Made by a program: the position numbers and the translations under genes
In this document: positions 1 to 8,169 of the stretch, in pieces
Numbering within the stretch: the first letter of the stretch is position 1
Layout of the letters: each line of letters starts with the position of its first letter
Source of the DNA: Streptosporangiaceae bacterium
GTDB taxonomy: Bacteria > Actinomycetota > Actinomycetes > Streptosporangiales > Streptosporangiaceae
Length of the DNA: 54,107 nt
Direction of reading: 5' to 3'
Assembly (NCBI GenBank): GCA_025934375.1
Contig: JAICYD010000036.1
Coordinates: forward strand, 1 to 54,107
Notes under the pieces: generated by a model
Told to the model about the DNA's origin: nothing
What the model saw: the letters and a program-made list of their open reading frames with translations, nothing else
Databases searched by the model: none

Positions 1-1059
1 CCGGCGGCGACCCTAGACCCCGACATGGCGCAGGCCGCCATCGAGCACTGCTACGAGCAGGGCTGGTCCGACGGGCTGCCCCTGGTCCCGGCGACCCAGC
101 CGCTGGTCGACAAGTTCCTCAAGACCACCAGCAGGGACCCCGATGAGATCATCGGCTCGCTGGAGCAGGTCGGCCGGGACTGCACCGTCTACCTCGCCGC
201 GGTCAACGCCGCGATGGCCGGGTGCAAGCCGGAGTACTTCCCGGTGGTCCTGGCCGCGTTCGACGCCCTGATGCGGGAGCGCGCCGCCCGCGGCGGCGGC
301 TTCCAGTCCACCTCCGGCCCGGCCCCGCTGATCATCGTCAACGGCCCGGTCCGCAAGGAGCTCGGCTTCAACACGGCCGGCGGCGCGTTCGGCCCCGGGT
401 TCCGGCCCAACATGACGATCCCGCGCGCCATCGGGCTGATCGTGCGCAACGCGTTCGGCATCGTCCCCCACGTGCTGGAGCAGGCCACCCAAGGGGTGCC
501 CGGCCGCTGGTCGATCTGCGTGGCCGAGAACGAGGAGGAGTCCCCGTGGGGGCCGCTGGCCGCCGACGCCGGCGTGCCCGGCGGCCTCAGCGCGGTCTCG
601 TGCACGCTGACCCGCACGATGGAGTTCGTCGACAACCGGCACACCCCCAACCACGAGGACGTGCTGCGCGACCTCGCCGACTCCATCGGCCGCCTGGGCC
701 CCCAGATCTTCCCGCACACCCCGGTGGCCCTGGTGCTCAGCCCCGAGCACGCCCAGATGTTCGCGGGCGCCGGGATGTCCAAGGCCGACGTGCAGGGCTG
801 GCTTATCGAGCACAGCGGCCGCACCGCCGGCCAGCTGCGGCGGGCGGGCAAGGGCGAGGTGCTGAAGTGGGCGGGCGCCCTGGGCGGTCCCACTCGCGAC
901 GCCGAGTCCGTCCCCGACGAGGAATTCCACCGCGTCCTGGCGGCCCCCCAGCAGATCCCGATCGTCGTCGCGGGGGCCAAGAACGCCGCCATCTCCATGG
1001 TCGTGCGCATCTTCGGCGAATGGTCCGGGGTGGCCACCCCGGTCGCCGAGAAGAGGTAA
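1..1059 (+). CDS. UGSC-associated-type conserved protein, 5' end probably outside window
   Basis: The frame is open from base 1; the first Met is at base 25, but no ribosome-binding site precedes it, so the gene probably begins upstream. The visible part (about 350 residues) starts with a GWSDGLPLVP motif and carries an NAAMAGCKPEY motif and a glycine-rich GGAFGPGFRPN segment. From memory, these are typical of the large domain found with or fused to UGSC (seleno)proteins in actinobacteria and proteobacteria; its reaction is not established. No CGSC or UGSC motif lies in the visible part, so that domain may lie to the left. The next gene, an SDR dehydrogenase, starts 35 bases downstream, which suggests one transcript. 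Family assignment is moderate; function unknown. Confidence 0.7.
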   Translation, partial: PAATLDPDMAQAAIEHCYEQGWSDGLPLVPATQPLVDKFLKTTSRDPDEIIGSLEQVGRDCTVYLAAVNAAMAGCKPEYFPVVLAAFDALMRERAARGGGFQSTSGPAPLIIVNGPVRKELGFNTAGGAFGPGFRPNMTIPRAIGLIVRNAFGIVPHVLEQATQGVPGRWSICVAENEEESPWGPLAADAGVPGGLSAVSCTLTRTMEFVDNRHTPNHEDVLRDLADSIGRLGPQIFPHTPVALVLSPEHAQMFAGAGMSKADVQGWLIEHSGRTAGQLRRAGKGEVLKWAGALGGPTRDAESVPDEEFHRVLAAPQQIPIVVAGAKNAAISMVVRIFGEWSGVATPVAEKR

Positions 1060-1094
1060 CCCCAGCTCCATGCCGAACGAGAGGTGGCGTCGCG

Positions 1095-1943
1095 TTGGTT
1101 AACAGGGTGGCCCTTGTGACGGGCTGCGGCAAGCGGGACGGCATGGGCCGCGCGATCGCCGCCACGCTGGCCGCCTCCGGGGCGGCCGTCGTGGTGACGG
1201 ACCGCCAGCCCGCCGGGGTCCCGAACCGCCGCCAGGAGGTCCTCGGCATCACCGACGAGGGCTGGCGCGGCGTTGACTCGCTGACCGATGAGATCACCGC
1301 GGCCGGCGGGCAGGCCATCAGCGTGCTCGGCGACGTCGCGGCCGAAGCCGACGCCCGCCGGATCGTGGAGGCGGCGGCGGCGTGGCAGGGCCGGCTGGAC
1401 ATCCTGGTGAACGTCGCCGCCGCCCCCCAGGGCCTGGACCGCACCGACGTCGAGCAGGTGCCCATCGAGCTGTTCGACCTGCAGATCGCGGTCGCCGTGC
1501 GCGGCACGTTCTTGATGTCGCGGTTCGCGGTGCCGCACATGCGGGCCAGCCGGTGGGGCCGGATCATCAACATCTCCTCGATGGCGGGCGTGGTCGCCGC
1601 TCCCTGGTCGACCGCGTACTCGGCCGCCAAGGCGGGCGTCCTGGGCCTCACCCGCGCGCTGTCGGCCGACGTCGCGCCGTGGGGGATCACCGTCAACGCG
1701 ATCGCCCCCGGCATGGTCGCCACCAGCCGGGCGATCTTGTCCATGGACCCCGACATCGACTACGACGCCGAGATCAAGACGCGCGGCTCGTCGCTGGCGG
1801 TCGGCCGCTCCGGCTACCCGGAGGACATCGCGGCGGCGGTGGCCTACCTGGCCTCCGACGGCAGCGCCTTCATGACCGGCCAGACCCTGCAACTGGACGG
1901 CGGCGGCCGGGCCGCCCCGTTCGTGCGCAGGCCGCCGGACTAG
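1095..1943 (+). CDS. SDR family NAD(P)-dependent oxidoreductase
   Basis: A 282-residue classical short-chain dehydrogenase. The TTG start at 1095 is chosen because GAGAGGTGG lies about 7 bases upstream and it places the beta-strand VALVTG at residue 5; a GTG at 1107 is the alternative. The nucleotide-binding loop TGCGKRDGMG is longer than the usual TGxxxGxG. The NVAAAP stretch fits the NNAG position, Ser162 in NISSMAG is the likely catalytic serine, and Tyr175 and Lys179 form the YxxxK pair. The C-terminus has the common TGQTLQLDGG ending. Substrate is unknown; it lies between the UGSC-associated protein and a MetE-like protein, so it probably oxidises or reduces an intermediate of the same pathway. 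Confidence 0.88.
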   Translation: MVNRVALVTGCGKRDGMGRAIAATLAASGAAVVVTDRQPAGVPNRRQEVLGITDEGWRGVDSLTDEITAAGGQAISVLGDVAAEADARRIVEAAAAWQGRLDILVNVAAAPQGLDRTDVEQVPIELFDLQIAVAVRGTFLMSRFAVPHMRASRWGRIINISSMAGVVAAPWSTAYSAAKAGVLGLTRALSADVAPWGITVNAIAPGMVATSRAILSMDPDIDYDAEIKTRGSSLAVGRSGYPEDIAAAVAYLASDGSAFMTGQTLQLDGGGRAAPFVRRPPD

Positions 1944-1968
1944 CGGCCCGCTTCGCCGGAGGGGCTAT

Positions 1969-3126
1969 ATGTCACCCAGGGAAACTCCGCCGTTTCGCGC
2001 TGATCACGTGGGCAGCCTGCTGCGGCCCGCGGGGCTGCTGGCCACCCGCCAGGACGCCGCGTCCGGGAAGATCAGCGCCGGCGAGCTGCGCGCCGCCGAA
2101 GACGCGGCGATCCGCGAGGTCGTCGCGTTCCAGCAGGACGTGGGCCTGCGCGCGGTGACCGACGGGGAGTTCCGCCGCGGGTCGTGGCACATGGACTTCA
2201 TCTACCAGATCGGCGGCATCGAGAAGGTCCCCGGCAACCTGCTGTCGGTCTTCCACAACGAGCAGGGCGACATCACGTTCACCCCCGACGCGATCCGGGT
2301 CGGCCGCAAGCTGTCGATGGACCGCACGATCTTCGGCGACCACTTCGCGTTCCTGAAGTCGGTGGCGGGCGACAGCAGTGCCTCCCGGGGGGATGCCCCC
2401 CGGACCCCCCTGGTTGCGAAGCAGACCATCCCGGCGCCGAGCATGGTGCACTACCGCTCGGGCGTGCGCGCCGTGGTCGACGAGAGCGTCTACCCCGACG
2501 TGGAGGAGTTCTGGAGCGACGTGTCGGCCGCCTACGCCGCCGAGATCCGCGGGATGGGCGAGCTGGGCTGCGCCTACCTGCAGGTCGACGACATCTCGCT
2601 GGCGTACCTCAACGACCCCGGGCAGCGCGCCTACATCGCCGCCCGCGGCGAGGACCCGGCCACGATGCACCTGCGCTACATCGGGCTGACCAACGGCGCG
2701 GTTGCCGGCCGCCCGGCCGGCATGGCGATCACCACCCACCTGTGCCGGGGCAACCACCGGTCCTCGTGGGTCGCCTCCGGCGGCTACGACTACGTGGCCG
2801 AGGCGCTGTTCAACGAGCTGGACGTGGACGGGTTCTTCCTGGAGTACGACGACGAGCGCTCCGGCGGCTTTGAGCCGCTGCGGTTCGTGCCCAAGGGCAA
2901 GTACGTGGTGCTCGGGCTGGTCACCACCAAGCGCCCGCGACTGGAGTCCAAGGATGACCTCAAGCGCCGGATCGACGAGGCCGCCAGGTACGTGCCGCTG
3001 GACCAGCTGTGCCTGTCCGGCCAGTGCGGCTTCGCGTCCACCGAGCTCGGCAACGCGCTGACCCAGGCCGACCAGGAAGCCAAGCTCCGCCTTATCGTCG
3101 AGACCGCCCAGGAGGTCTGGGGCTAG
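1969..3126 (+). CDS. MetE C-terminal-domain family protein (cobalamin-independent methionine synthase II type)
   Basis: A 385-residue protein of the zinc-dependent MetE C-domain family. It opens with RADHVGSLLRP, the family signature. The four zinc ligands known in MetE can be matched: His257 and Cys259 (HLC), Glu292 and Cys353 (QCGF). The usual N-terminal MetE domain that binds triglutamyl folate is absent, so the methyl donor is probably not the normal one, and the family also contains thiol alkyltransferases of unknown substrate. About 14 extra residues near positions 138-151 are encoded by a G/C-run palindrome (2385-2403). It follows the SDR gene by 25 bases. The ATG at 1969 has GGAGGGG just upstream. 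A thiol methyl- or alkyltransferase role is inferred, not shown. Confidence 0.85.
   Translation: MSPRETPPFRADHVGSLLRPAGLLATRQDAASGKISAGELRAAEDAAIREVVAFQQDVGLRAVTDGEFRRGSWHMDFIYQIGGIEKVPGNLLSVFHNEQGDITFTPDAIRVGRKLSMDRTIFGDHFAFLKSVAGDSSASRGDAPRTPLVAKQTIPAPSMVHYRSGVRAVVDESVYPDVEEFWSDVSAAYAAEIRGMGELGCAYLQVDDISLAYLNDPGQRAYIAARGEDPATMHLRYIGLTNGAVAGRPAGMAITTHLCRGNHRSSWVASGGYDYVAEALFNELDVDGFFLEYDDERSGGFEPLRFVPKGKYVVLGLVTTKRPRLESKDDLKRRIDEAARYVPLDQLCLSGQCGFASTELGNALTQADQEAKLRLIVETAQEVWG
2385..2403. repeat. G/C-run palindrome inside the MetE-like gene
   Basis: CCGGGGGG and CCCCCCGG form a perfect 8-base-pair inverted repeat with a 3-base loop. It adds a short Ser/Arg/Gly/Asp-rich stretch between the conserved FLKSV and TIPAPSMVHYR segments, where family members usually run directly on. 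It keeps the reading frame. A longer element of the same style lies in the last ABC ATPase gene (8262-8338). Confidence 0.6.
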
Positions 3127-3150
3127 TCCCGGGCTAGTCCGGGCTAGTCC
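3120..3150. repeat. Three copies of GGGCTAGTCC over the stop codon
   Basis: Direct copies lie at 3120-3129, 3131-3140 and 3141-3150. The first contains the TAG stop of the MetE-like gene, so the duplication repeats the stop region. This looks like slippage or small tandem duplication in the 3' end; no function is visible. Confidence 0.75.
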
Positions 3151-3489
3151 TCGGCGAGCGCGGCGTGGAACTTACACCGCCTGGCCGGCTAGACCGCGCG
3201 CTATCATCGCACCCTATCTATCTCAGCGTTCACGCAGAGGGCGCTTAGCATGCCGCGGACTGTCCGGTTGCGCGGGTAAGCGCACCGTTACGTGGGTTTG
3301 TGGCATGACACAAGGGCGGCGCGCGGCCGGGCGTGCCAGGATACAAGGGGATCAGGACGCTCTCGGACCTGCAAAATCCGCTCTTGCAGCATCATCGGGC
3401 GGATGAGAGTATCCAAGACAAATCTCTGGACGATCGGCTGAAATTATGTCACATACCAGCGTACGAATTATCACGAGTAGGTGAATGCC
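3127..3489. other. Intergenic region ahead of the peptide-type ABC importer
   Basis: About 360 bases without a convincing gene. Its AT content is higher than the surroundings, as expected for a promoter region. It holds the inverted repeat at 3298-3313 and, close to the next gene, the AT-richer stretch around 3440-3475. No classic terminator hairpin follows the MetE-like gene, so partial read-through is possible. Confidence 0.5.
3298..3313. promoter_or_regulatory. Operator-like inverted repeat, copy 1 (TTGTG-N6-CACAA)
   Basis: TTGTGGCATGACACAA has perfect 5-base arms around a 6-base centre. Fourteen of its 16 bases recur at 10538-10553 upstream of the metV/metF genes. Two such copies in upstream regions of one pathway suggest a shared DNA-binding regulator. 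The regulator is not identified in the window. Confidence 0.5.
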
Positions 3490-5199
3490 GTGAGATATCG
3501 GCTAATGTCAGTGCGGGTTGCCTGCATTGCTGGTGTGGCCGCACTCGTCGCGACTAGCGCGGCGTGCAGCTCATCATCGTCATCGACGGCGGGCGGTACC
3601 GGCTCCTCCAGCAGCGCCATCCCGACCTCCGCCCCCAAGGCCGGCGGCTCGATCACGGTCCTGGAGAGCAGCGGGTACTCCGGTGCCTGGTCTACCCTGG
3701 ACCCGGCCAAGAACAAGGAAGGCGCCGCCACCCAGGACTTCATGGTGGCGATCTACGGGCAGCTCTTCCAGCTCGGCCCCGGCGGGAAGATCGAGCCCGA
3801 CCTGGCCACCGGCTACACGTTCAGCCCGGACGCCAAGGACGTAACGATCACGCTGCGCCAGGGCGTGAAGTTCACCGACGGCACGGACTTCAACGCGCAG
3901 GCGGTGGACTACAACTGGGAGCGGGACCTCGGGACGATAGGCATCAGCAACGGCCTCAACCCGGCCTGGAGCATCAAGATGCAGGCGCCGCCGCCGGGCA
4001 GCAAGCCGCCGCCGCCGGGGGCGCCGCCGGCCCCGCAGCCGCCCGCTAAGGGTGCTATCGAGGTCACCGGGCCGTACACGATCGTCGTGCACCAGACCGT
4101 GCCGAACGGCGCCTTCGTCAACCAGCTGTTCGACTCGATCGCCACCTGGATCGCCTCGCCGACCGCCCTGCAGAAGCAAGGCGACGCGTTCGGCCAGAGC
4201 CCGGTCGGCGCCGGGCCGTTCACGGTGGCCAGCAACACCCCCAACAACCTGCTCATCGTCAAGAAGAACCCGAACTACTGGCAGGCGGGCCGCCCGTACC
4301 TGGACCAGATCACGTTCAAGACCGTGGGCAGTGACGAGGCCGCCTACGAGGCCATGCTCGCCGGGCAGGGCCAGGTCTACGAGAACATGTCGACCAACCA
4401 GCTGATCGACCAGTCCGCGCAGCATTTCCAGGTGGAGAACAACCTGGCCACCTCGGCGTACGACCTGCAGCTGAACACGGCGGTCCCGCCGTTCGACAAG
4501 CCCGCGGCGCGGCAGGCGATCTACGCGGCCACCAACTTCCAGCCGATCCTGCAGCACCTGTTCGGCGGCAAGTACCCGATCGTCCAGGGCTTCACCGGGC
4601 CGGGCGGCATCTGCTACCAGCAGAACGTGCCCGGGTACCAGGGCTATAACCCGACCCTGGCCAAGCAGCTGATCCAGCAGACCGGCCTGGACAAGCAGAC
4701 GATCCAGCTCGGCACGATCGCCTTGTCGACCGCGCAGCAGTCCATGCAGGCGCTGGCCACCGAATGGGAGGCGGTCGGGCTGCATGTCAAGCAGACCTCC
4801 TGGCCGCTGTCGGGGCTGATCGCCGCCTTCGAGGCGAACGGCGGCAAGAGCTGGCAGTCCATGGTGCAGACCGCGGGCGCCTATGACCCGGCGGCCGCGA
4901 TCGGCGTCAACTTCCGGTTCAACTCCAAGTCGCCGTTCAGCGGCGTGCACGACCCGAAGCTGGACGGCTTCCTGGCGAGCGCGCAGGCCTCCGCGGACCC
5001 CGGCGTACGGTGCGGTTTCTACAACCAGGCGGCCGAGTACATCGCCAAGAACTACTACGGGCCGTTCTTCTTCGCGTTCTCGCCCGCGAACATCTCGGTG
5101 CACGGAGTGGCCGGGCCCGGTCTCTCCTCGCCGCTGGCCACGGTCGCGGTCGTCCCGACGATCCCGTGGGAGGACGTGTACTACAACCCCGCCTCCTGA
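3490..5199 (+). CDS. ABC transporter substrate-binding lipoprotein, family 5 (peptide/nickel type)
   Basis: Extracellular lipid-anchored binding protein of a DppA/OppA-type importer. The GTG at 3490 is preferred because GAGTAGG lies about 9 bases upstream; GTG 3481 and ATG 3505 are alternatives. The signal peptide ends in a lipobox TSAAC with Cys26, followed by a poly-Ser linker. The mature part shows family hallmarks: a GGSITVL strand, LDPAKN, FTDGTDFNA, and the DELTA-like YLDQITFKTV segment. A proline-rich insertion (about residues 166-186) lies in the first lobe and is unusual. It heads a run of five importer genes ending at 9355. The ligand cannot be read from sequence; the methyl-metabolism context suggests a small organic compound rather than general peptides. 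Confidence 0.9.
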   Translation: MRYRLMSVRVACIAGVAALVATSAACSSSSSSTAGGTGSSSSAIPTSAPKAGGSITVLESSGYSGAWSTLDPAKNKEGAATQDFMVAIYGQLFQLGPGGKIEPDLATGYTFSPDAKDVTITLRQGVKFTDGTDFNAQAVDYNWERDLGTIGISNGLNPAWSIKMQAPPPGSKPPPPGAPPAPQPPAKGAIEVTGPYTIVVHQTVPNGAFVNQLFDSIATWIASPTALQKQGDAFGQSPVGAGPFTVASNTPNNLLIVKKNPNYWQAGRPYLDQITFKTVGSDEAAYEAMLAGQGQVYENMSTNQLIDQSAQHFQVENNLATSAYDLQLNTAVPPFDKPAARQAIYAATNFQPILQHLFGGKYPIVQGFTGPGGICYQQNVPGYQGYNPTLAKQLIQQTGLDKQTIQLGTIALSTAQQSMQALATEWEAVGLHVKQTSWPLSGLIAAFEANGGKSWQSMVQTAGAYDPAAAIGVNFRFNSKSPFSGVHDPKLDGFLASAQASADPGVRCGFYNQAAEYIAKNYYGPFFFAFSPANISVHGVAGPGLSSPLATVAVVPTIPWEDVYYNPAS

Positions 5200-5250
5200 T
5201 CCCGGACTCTCGGCAACTAGATCCTCACGACTGGAGGACATTAAGTAATC

Positions 5251-6282
5251 ATGGCGCTGGTCCAGCAAATCCAGCTCCAGCAGGGTGAGCCCGGTGCGCG
5301 CGGGCGCGCGCGCCGGGTCACCGGCTCCCCGGCCCTGCGCATGGTGGGGCGGCGGCTGCTGGCCGTCATCCCGGTGCTCATCGGCGTCTCCTTCCTGACG
5401 TTCGCGATCATGAGCACGCTGCCCAACAACACCGCCCAGGCGATCCTCGGGCTCAGCGCGAGCCCGGCCGCGGTGGCCCAGCTCAACCACTCGCTCGGCC
5501 TGGACCGGCCGTTCTGGGTGCAGTACTGGAGCTGGCTCATCAACGTGCTGCACGGGAACTTCGGCACCGCCGTCCAGGGCCAGAGCGTCAACCACGAGCT
5601 GGCCATCTACGTGCCGACCACCCTGGCGCTGCTGGTGTACGCGCTCGTGGTTTCACTGGCGCTGGCGATCATCGTGGCGACGCTCGCGGCGCGGCGGCCG
5701 AACGGCATCGCGGACCGGATCAACCTCACGGTGAGCATGCTCGGGCTGTCCACGGCGCCGTACGCGTTCGCGTTCCTGCTGATCATCATCTTCGCGGTCA
5801 AGCTGGGATGGTTCCCGGTCCTGTCCGGCCCCGTCACCGGCCCCGCCTCGTTCTTCAGGAACCTGACGCTGCCGGCCGCCTCGATCGGGTTCGGGCTGTT
5901 CGCGATCTACAGCCGGCTGCTGCGGGCCGACCTCGTCGAGCAGATGCAGCGCGAGGACTACATCGTCACCGCCAAGGCCAAGGGCGTGGCGCCGTGGCGG
6001 GTCCTCATCCGGCACGCACTGCGCAATTCCCTGTTCAACCTCATCACCGTTATCGCGCTGAACCTGGGCGGGCTGGTCGGCGCGGTGGCCATCATCGAGA
6101 CCGTCTTCCAGGTACAGGGCATCGGCAACGACCTGATTACCGGCATCAGCAACCACGACCTGCCCCTCATCCAGGGGATCACGCTGGTCTTCGCGCTCGT
6201 GACCGTGGCCGGCAACCTCCTCGCCGACATCTTGTACGCGGTACTCGACCCAAGGATCCGGTATGGCAGCTCCACTTCCTGA
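5251..6282 (+). CDS. ABC transporter permease, DppB type
   Basis: A 343-residue inner-membrane permease with about six hydrophobic segments, the first being the long LLAVIPVLIGVSFLTFAIM stretch after a basic N-terminus. The cytoplasmic coupling loop appears as EDYIVTAKAKGVAPWRVLIR, the EAA-type motif that docks the ATPases. GGAGGA precedes the ATG by 12 bases, slightly far. It ends 20 bases inside the next permease gene, so the two are translationally coupled. Works with the next gene as a heterodimeric channel. Confidence 0.92.
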   Translation: MALVQQIQLQQGEPGARGRARRVTGSPALRMVGRRLLAVIPVLIGVSFLTFAIMSTLPNNTAQAILGLSASPAAVAQLNHSLGLDRPFWVQYWSWLINVLHGNFGTAVQGQSVNHELAIYVPTTLALLVYALVVSLALAIIVATLAARRPNGIADRINLTVSMLGLSTAPYAFAFLLIIIFAVKLGWFPVLSGPVTGPASFFRNLTLPAASIGFGLFAIYSRLLRADLVEQMQREDYIVTAKAKGVAPWRVLIRHALRNSLFNLITVIALNLGGLVGAVAIIETVFQVQGIGNDLITGISNHDLPLIQGITLVFALVTVAGNLLADILYAVLDPRIRYGSSTS

Positions 6283-7159
6283 CGTAACCCTCCTGGGCGC
6301 CCTGCCGCCGCTGCCGTCCCTGGTCAACGCGCGCCGGCTGCGGGCGCAGCGGCTGGGCCGCGCGCTGCGGCTTTGGGTACCCGCCGGGATCCTCATCCTG
6401 ATGCTCGCCATGTGCTTCGTGCTGCCGCTGGTCGCCTCGCTGCCCTCGCCGACAAAAGGCGACATCATCGTCAACAACGAGCCACCGTTCTCCCCGGGGC
6501 ACTGGCTCGGCACCGACATGCAGGGCGTGGACATTTTCTCCAAGCTCGTGTACGGCGGCCAGGTGGCGTTCGAGATCGGCGCGGCCGTCACCGCCATCGG
6601 CATCGCGATCGGCGGCACGCTCGGGATCATCGCCGGATACTTCGGCGGCTCGGTGGACGCGGTGATCTCGCGGGTGCTCGACATCCTCATCGCGTTTCCC
6701 GCCCTGGTGCTCGCGCTGGTGATCGCCCAGGGGCTCGGGGGCAGCGAGATCCACGTGATCTGGGCGCTGTCGGTGTTCGGCATCCCGGCGGTCGGGCGGG
6801 TCACGCGCGGCGCCACGCTGACGATCCGGGGGCTGCCGTTCATGGTCGCCGCCAAGCTGTCGGGCACCCGTGGCTGGCGGATCATCGCCCGCCACGTCGT
6901 GCCGAACATCATCCCGACCATCGTGACGTTCAGCCTGCTCGGCGTCGGCATCGTGATCATCTTGGAGGGCGCCCTGGACTTCCTCGGCTACGGGATCCCG
7001 CCGCCCACGGCGAGCTGGGGCAACATGATCTCCAACGGTCAGCAGATCCTGTCGGCGCAGCCGGAGTACGTGCTGATCCCGTCGATCGCCCTGCTGGTCA
7101 CGGTGGCGTCGCTGAACATGCTTGGCGACGCGCTGCGCGAACGGTGGAGCACGCAATGA
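6263..7159 (+). CDS. ABC transporter permease, DppC type
   Basis: A 298-residue permease. The N-terminal segment, one membrane span and a periplasmic stretch containing HWLGTDMQGVDIFSKLVYGG match the DppC N-terminal domain, and the coupling loop AKLSGTRGWRIIARHVVPN lies near residue 200. It overlaps the preceding permease by 20 bases and its stop overlaps the next ATG (ATGA), showing tight coupling. Pairs with the DppB-type permease. Confidence 0.92.
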   Translation: MAAPLPDVTLLGALPPLPSLVNARRLRAQRLGRALRLWVPAGILILMLAMCFVLPLVASLPSPTKGDIIVNNEPPFSPGHWLGTDMQGVDIFSKLVYGGQVAFEIGAAVTAIGIAIGGTLGIIAGYFGGSVDAVISRVLDILIAFPALVLALVIAQGLGGSEIHVIWALSVFGIPAVGRVTRGATLTIRGLPFMVAAKLSGTRGWRIIARHVVPNIIPTIVTFSLLGVGIVIILEGALDFLGYGIPPPTASWGNMISNGQQILSAQPEYVLIPSIALLVTVASLNMLGDALRERWSTQ

Positions 7160-8169
7160 CAGACGCTCTGCTGCAGGTCGACGACCTGCGGGTCACCTTC
7201 GCGGTCGGCGGCCGGGAGGTGCGCGCCGTCGACGGCATCAGCTTCACGGTCTCCCCGGGCGCCACGCTCGCCATCATCGGCGAGTCCGGCTCCGGGAAGA
7301 CCGTCAGCTGCCGGGCGATCATGGGGCTGCTGCCGACGGGCACCGCCATCGGCGGGTCCGCCCGGCTGCGCGGCACCGAGCTGCTCGGCCTGTCCGACGC
7401 CGAGCTGCGCAGGTACCGCGGCTCCGACCTGGCGATGGTGTTCCAGGACCCGGCCCGGTCGCTCAACCCCACGATGCGGGTCGGCCTGCAGATCACCGAG
7501 GCCATCACCACGCACCGCGCTACGCGGGGCGGGAGGCAGAGCAAGCGCGAAGCGCAGCAGCAGGCGATCGAGTTGCTGCGGCTGGTGCGCATCCCGGCCG
7601 CCGAGCGGCGCTTCCACGAGTACCCGCACCAGCTGTCGGGCGGCATGCGGCAGCGCGTCATGATCGCGATGGCGCTGGCCTGCCGGCCCAAGCTGCTCAT
7701 CGCCGATGAGGCCACCACCGCCCTCGACGTGACCACCCAGGCCCAGATCATGGAGCTCCTGCTGGAGCTGCAGGAAGAGCTGGGCATGGCGCTGATCATG
7801 ATCAGCCACGACCTGGGCCTCGCCGCCTCGTACGCGGACGAGGTCATCGTCATGTACGCGGGCAAGATCGTGGAGCAGGCGCCGGCCGCCGGGCTGTTCG
7901 GCGCCGGGGGAGCCGTCCGGATGCGGTACACCCGGGCGCTGCTCGACGCGATCCCGCACCTGGAGCGGCCCGCCCACACGCTGCTGCCGGTCGTCACCGG
8001 GCGGCCGCCCGACCCCACCGCGCTGCCACCGGGGTGCTCGTTCGCCCCCCGCTGCCAGTACGCCGAAGACGACTGCCGGGCCAAGGTGCCGGCGCTGGCC
8101 GAGCACGTCCCCGGCCACCGCTGGGCCTGCTGGCACCCCTGCGAGAACGGAGCAGCCCCCCATGACTGA
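7156..8169 (+). CDS. ABC transporter ATP-binding protein, DppD type
   Basis: A 337-residue cytoplasmic ATPase of the importer. Walker A GESGSGKT is at residues 42-49, the signature LSGGMRQR and Walker B LLIADEATTALD follow, and the C-terminus has the oligopeptide-transporter extension with its Cys-containing PPGCSFAPRCQYAEDDC stretch, which in relatives can bind an iron-sulfur cluster. The start ATG overlaps the permease stop in ATGA; the 3' end overlaps the next gene by 8 bases. Confidence 0.93.
   Translation: MTDALLQVDDLRVTFAVGGREVRAVDGISFTVSPGATLAIIGESGSGKTVSCRAIMGLLPTGTAIGGSARLRGTELLGLSDAELRRYRGSDLAMVFQDPARSLNPTMRVGLQITEAITTHRATRGGRQSKREAQQQAIELLRLVRIPAAERRFHEYPHQLSGGMRQRVMIAMALACRPKLLIADEATTALDVTTQAQIMELLLELQEELGMALIMISHDLGLAASYADEVIVMYAGKIVEQAPAAGLFGAGGAVRMRYTRALLDAIPHLERPAHTLLPVVTGRPPDPTALPPGCSFAPRCQYAEDDCRAKVPALAEHVPGHRWACWHPCENGAAPHD

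Noticed and set aside
13..1892. Long minus-strand frames opposite the first two genes
   Set aside because: Shadows of the UGSC-associated and SDR genes; composition is dominated by Gly, Arg and Ala without motifs.
3333..3557. 74-residue plus-strand frame in the gap before the importer
   Set aside because: No ribosome-binding site, overlaps the signal-peptide region of the binding protein in another frame, no protein-like pattern.
3580..5595. Minus-strand frame of 671 residues opposite the binding-protein and permease genes
   Set aside because: Antisense shadow: no ribosome-binding site, no domains, and the plus strand has a complete ABC importer.
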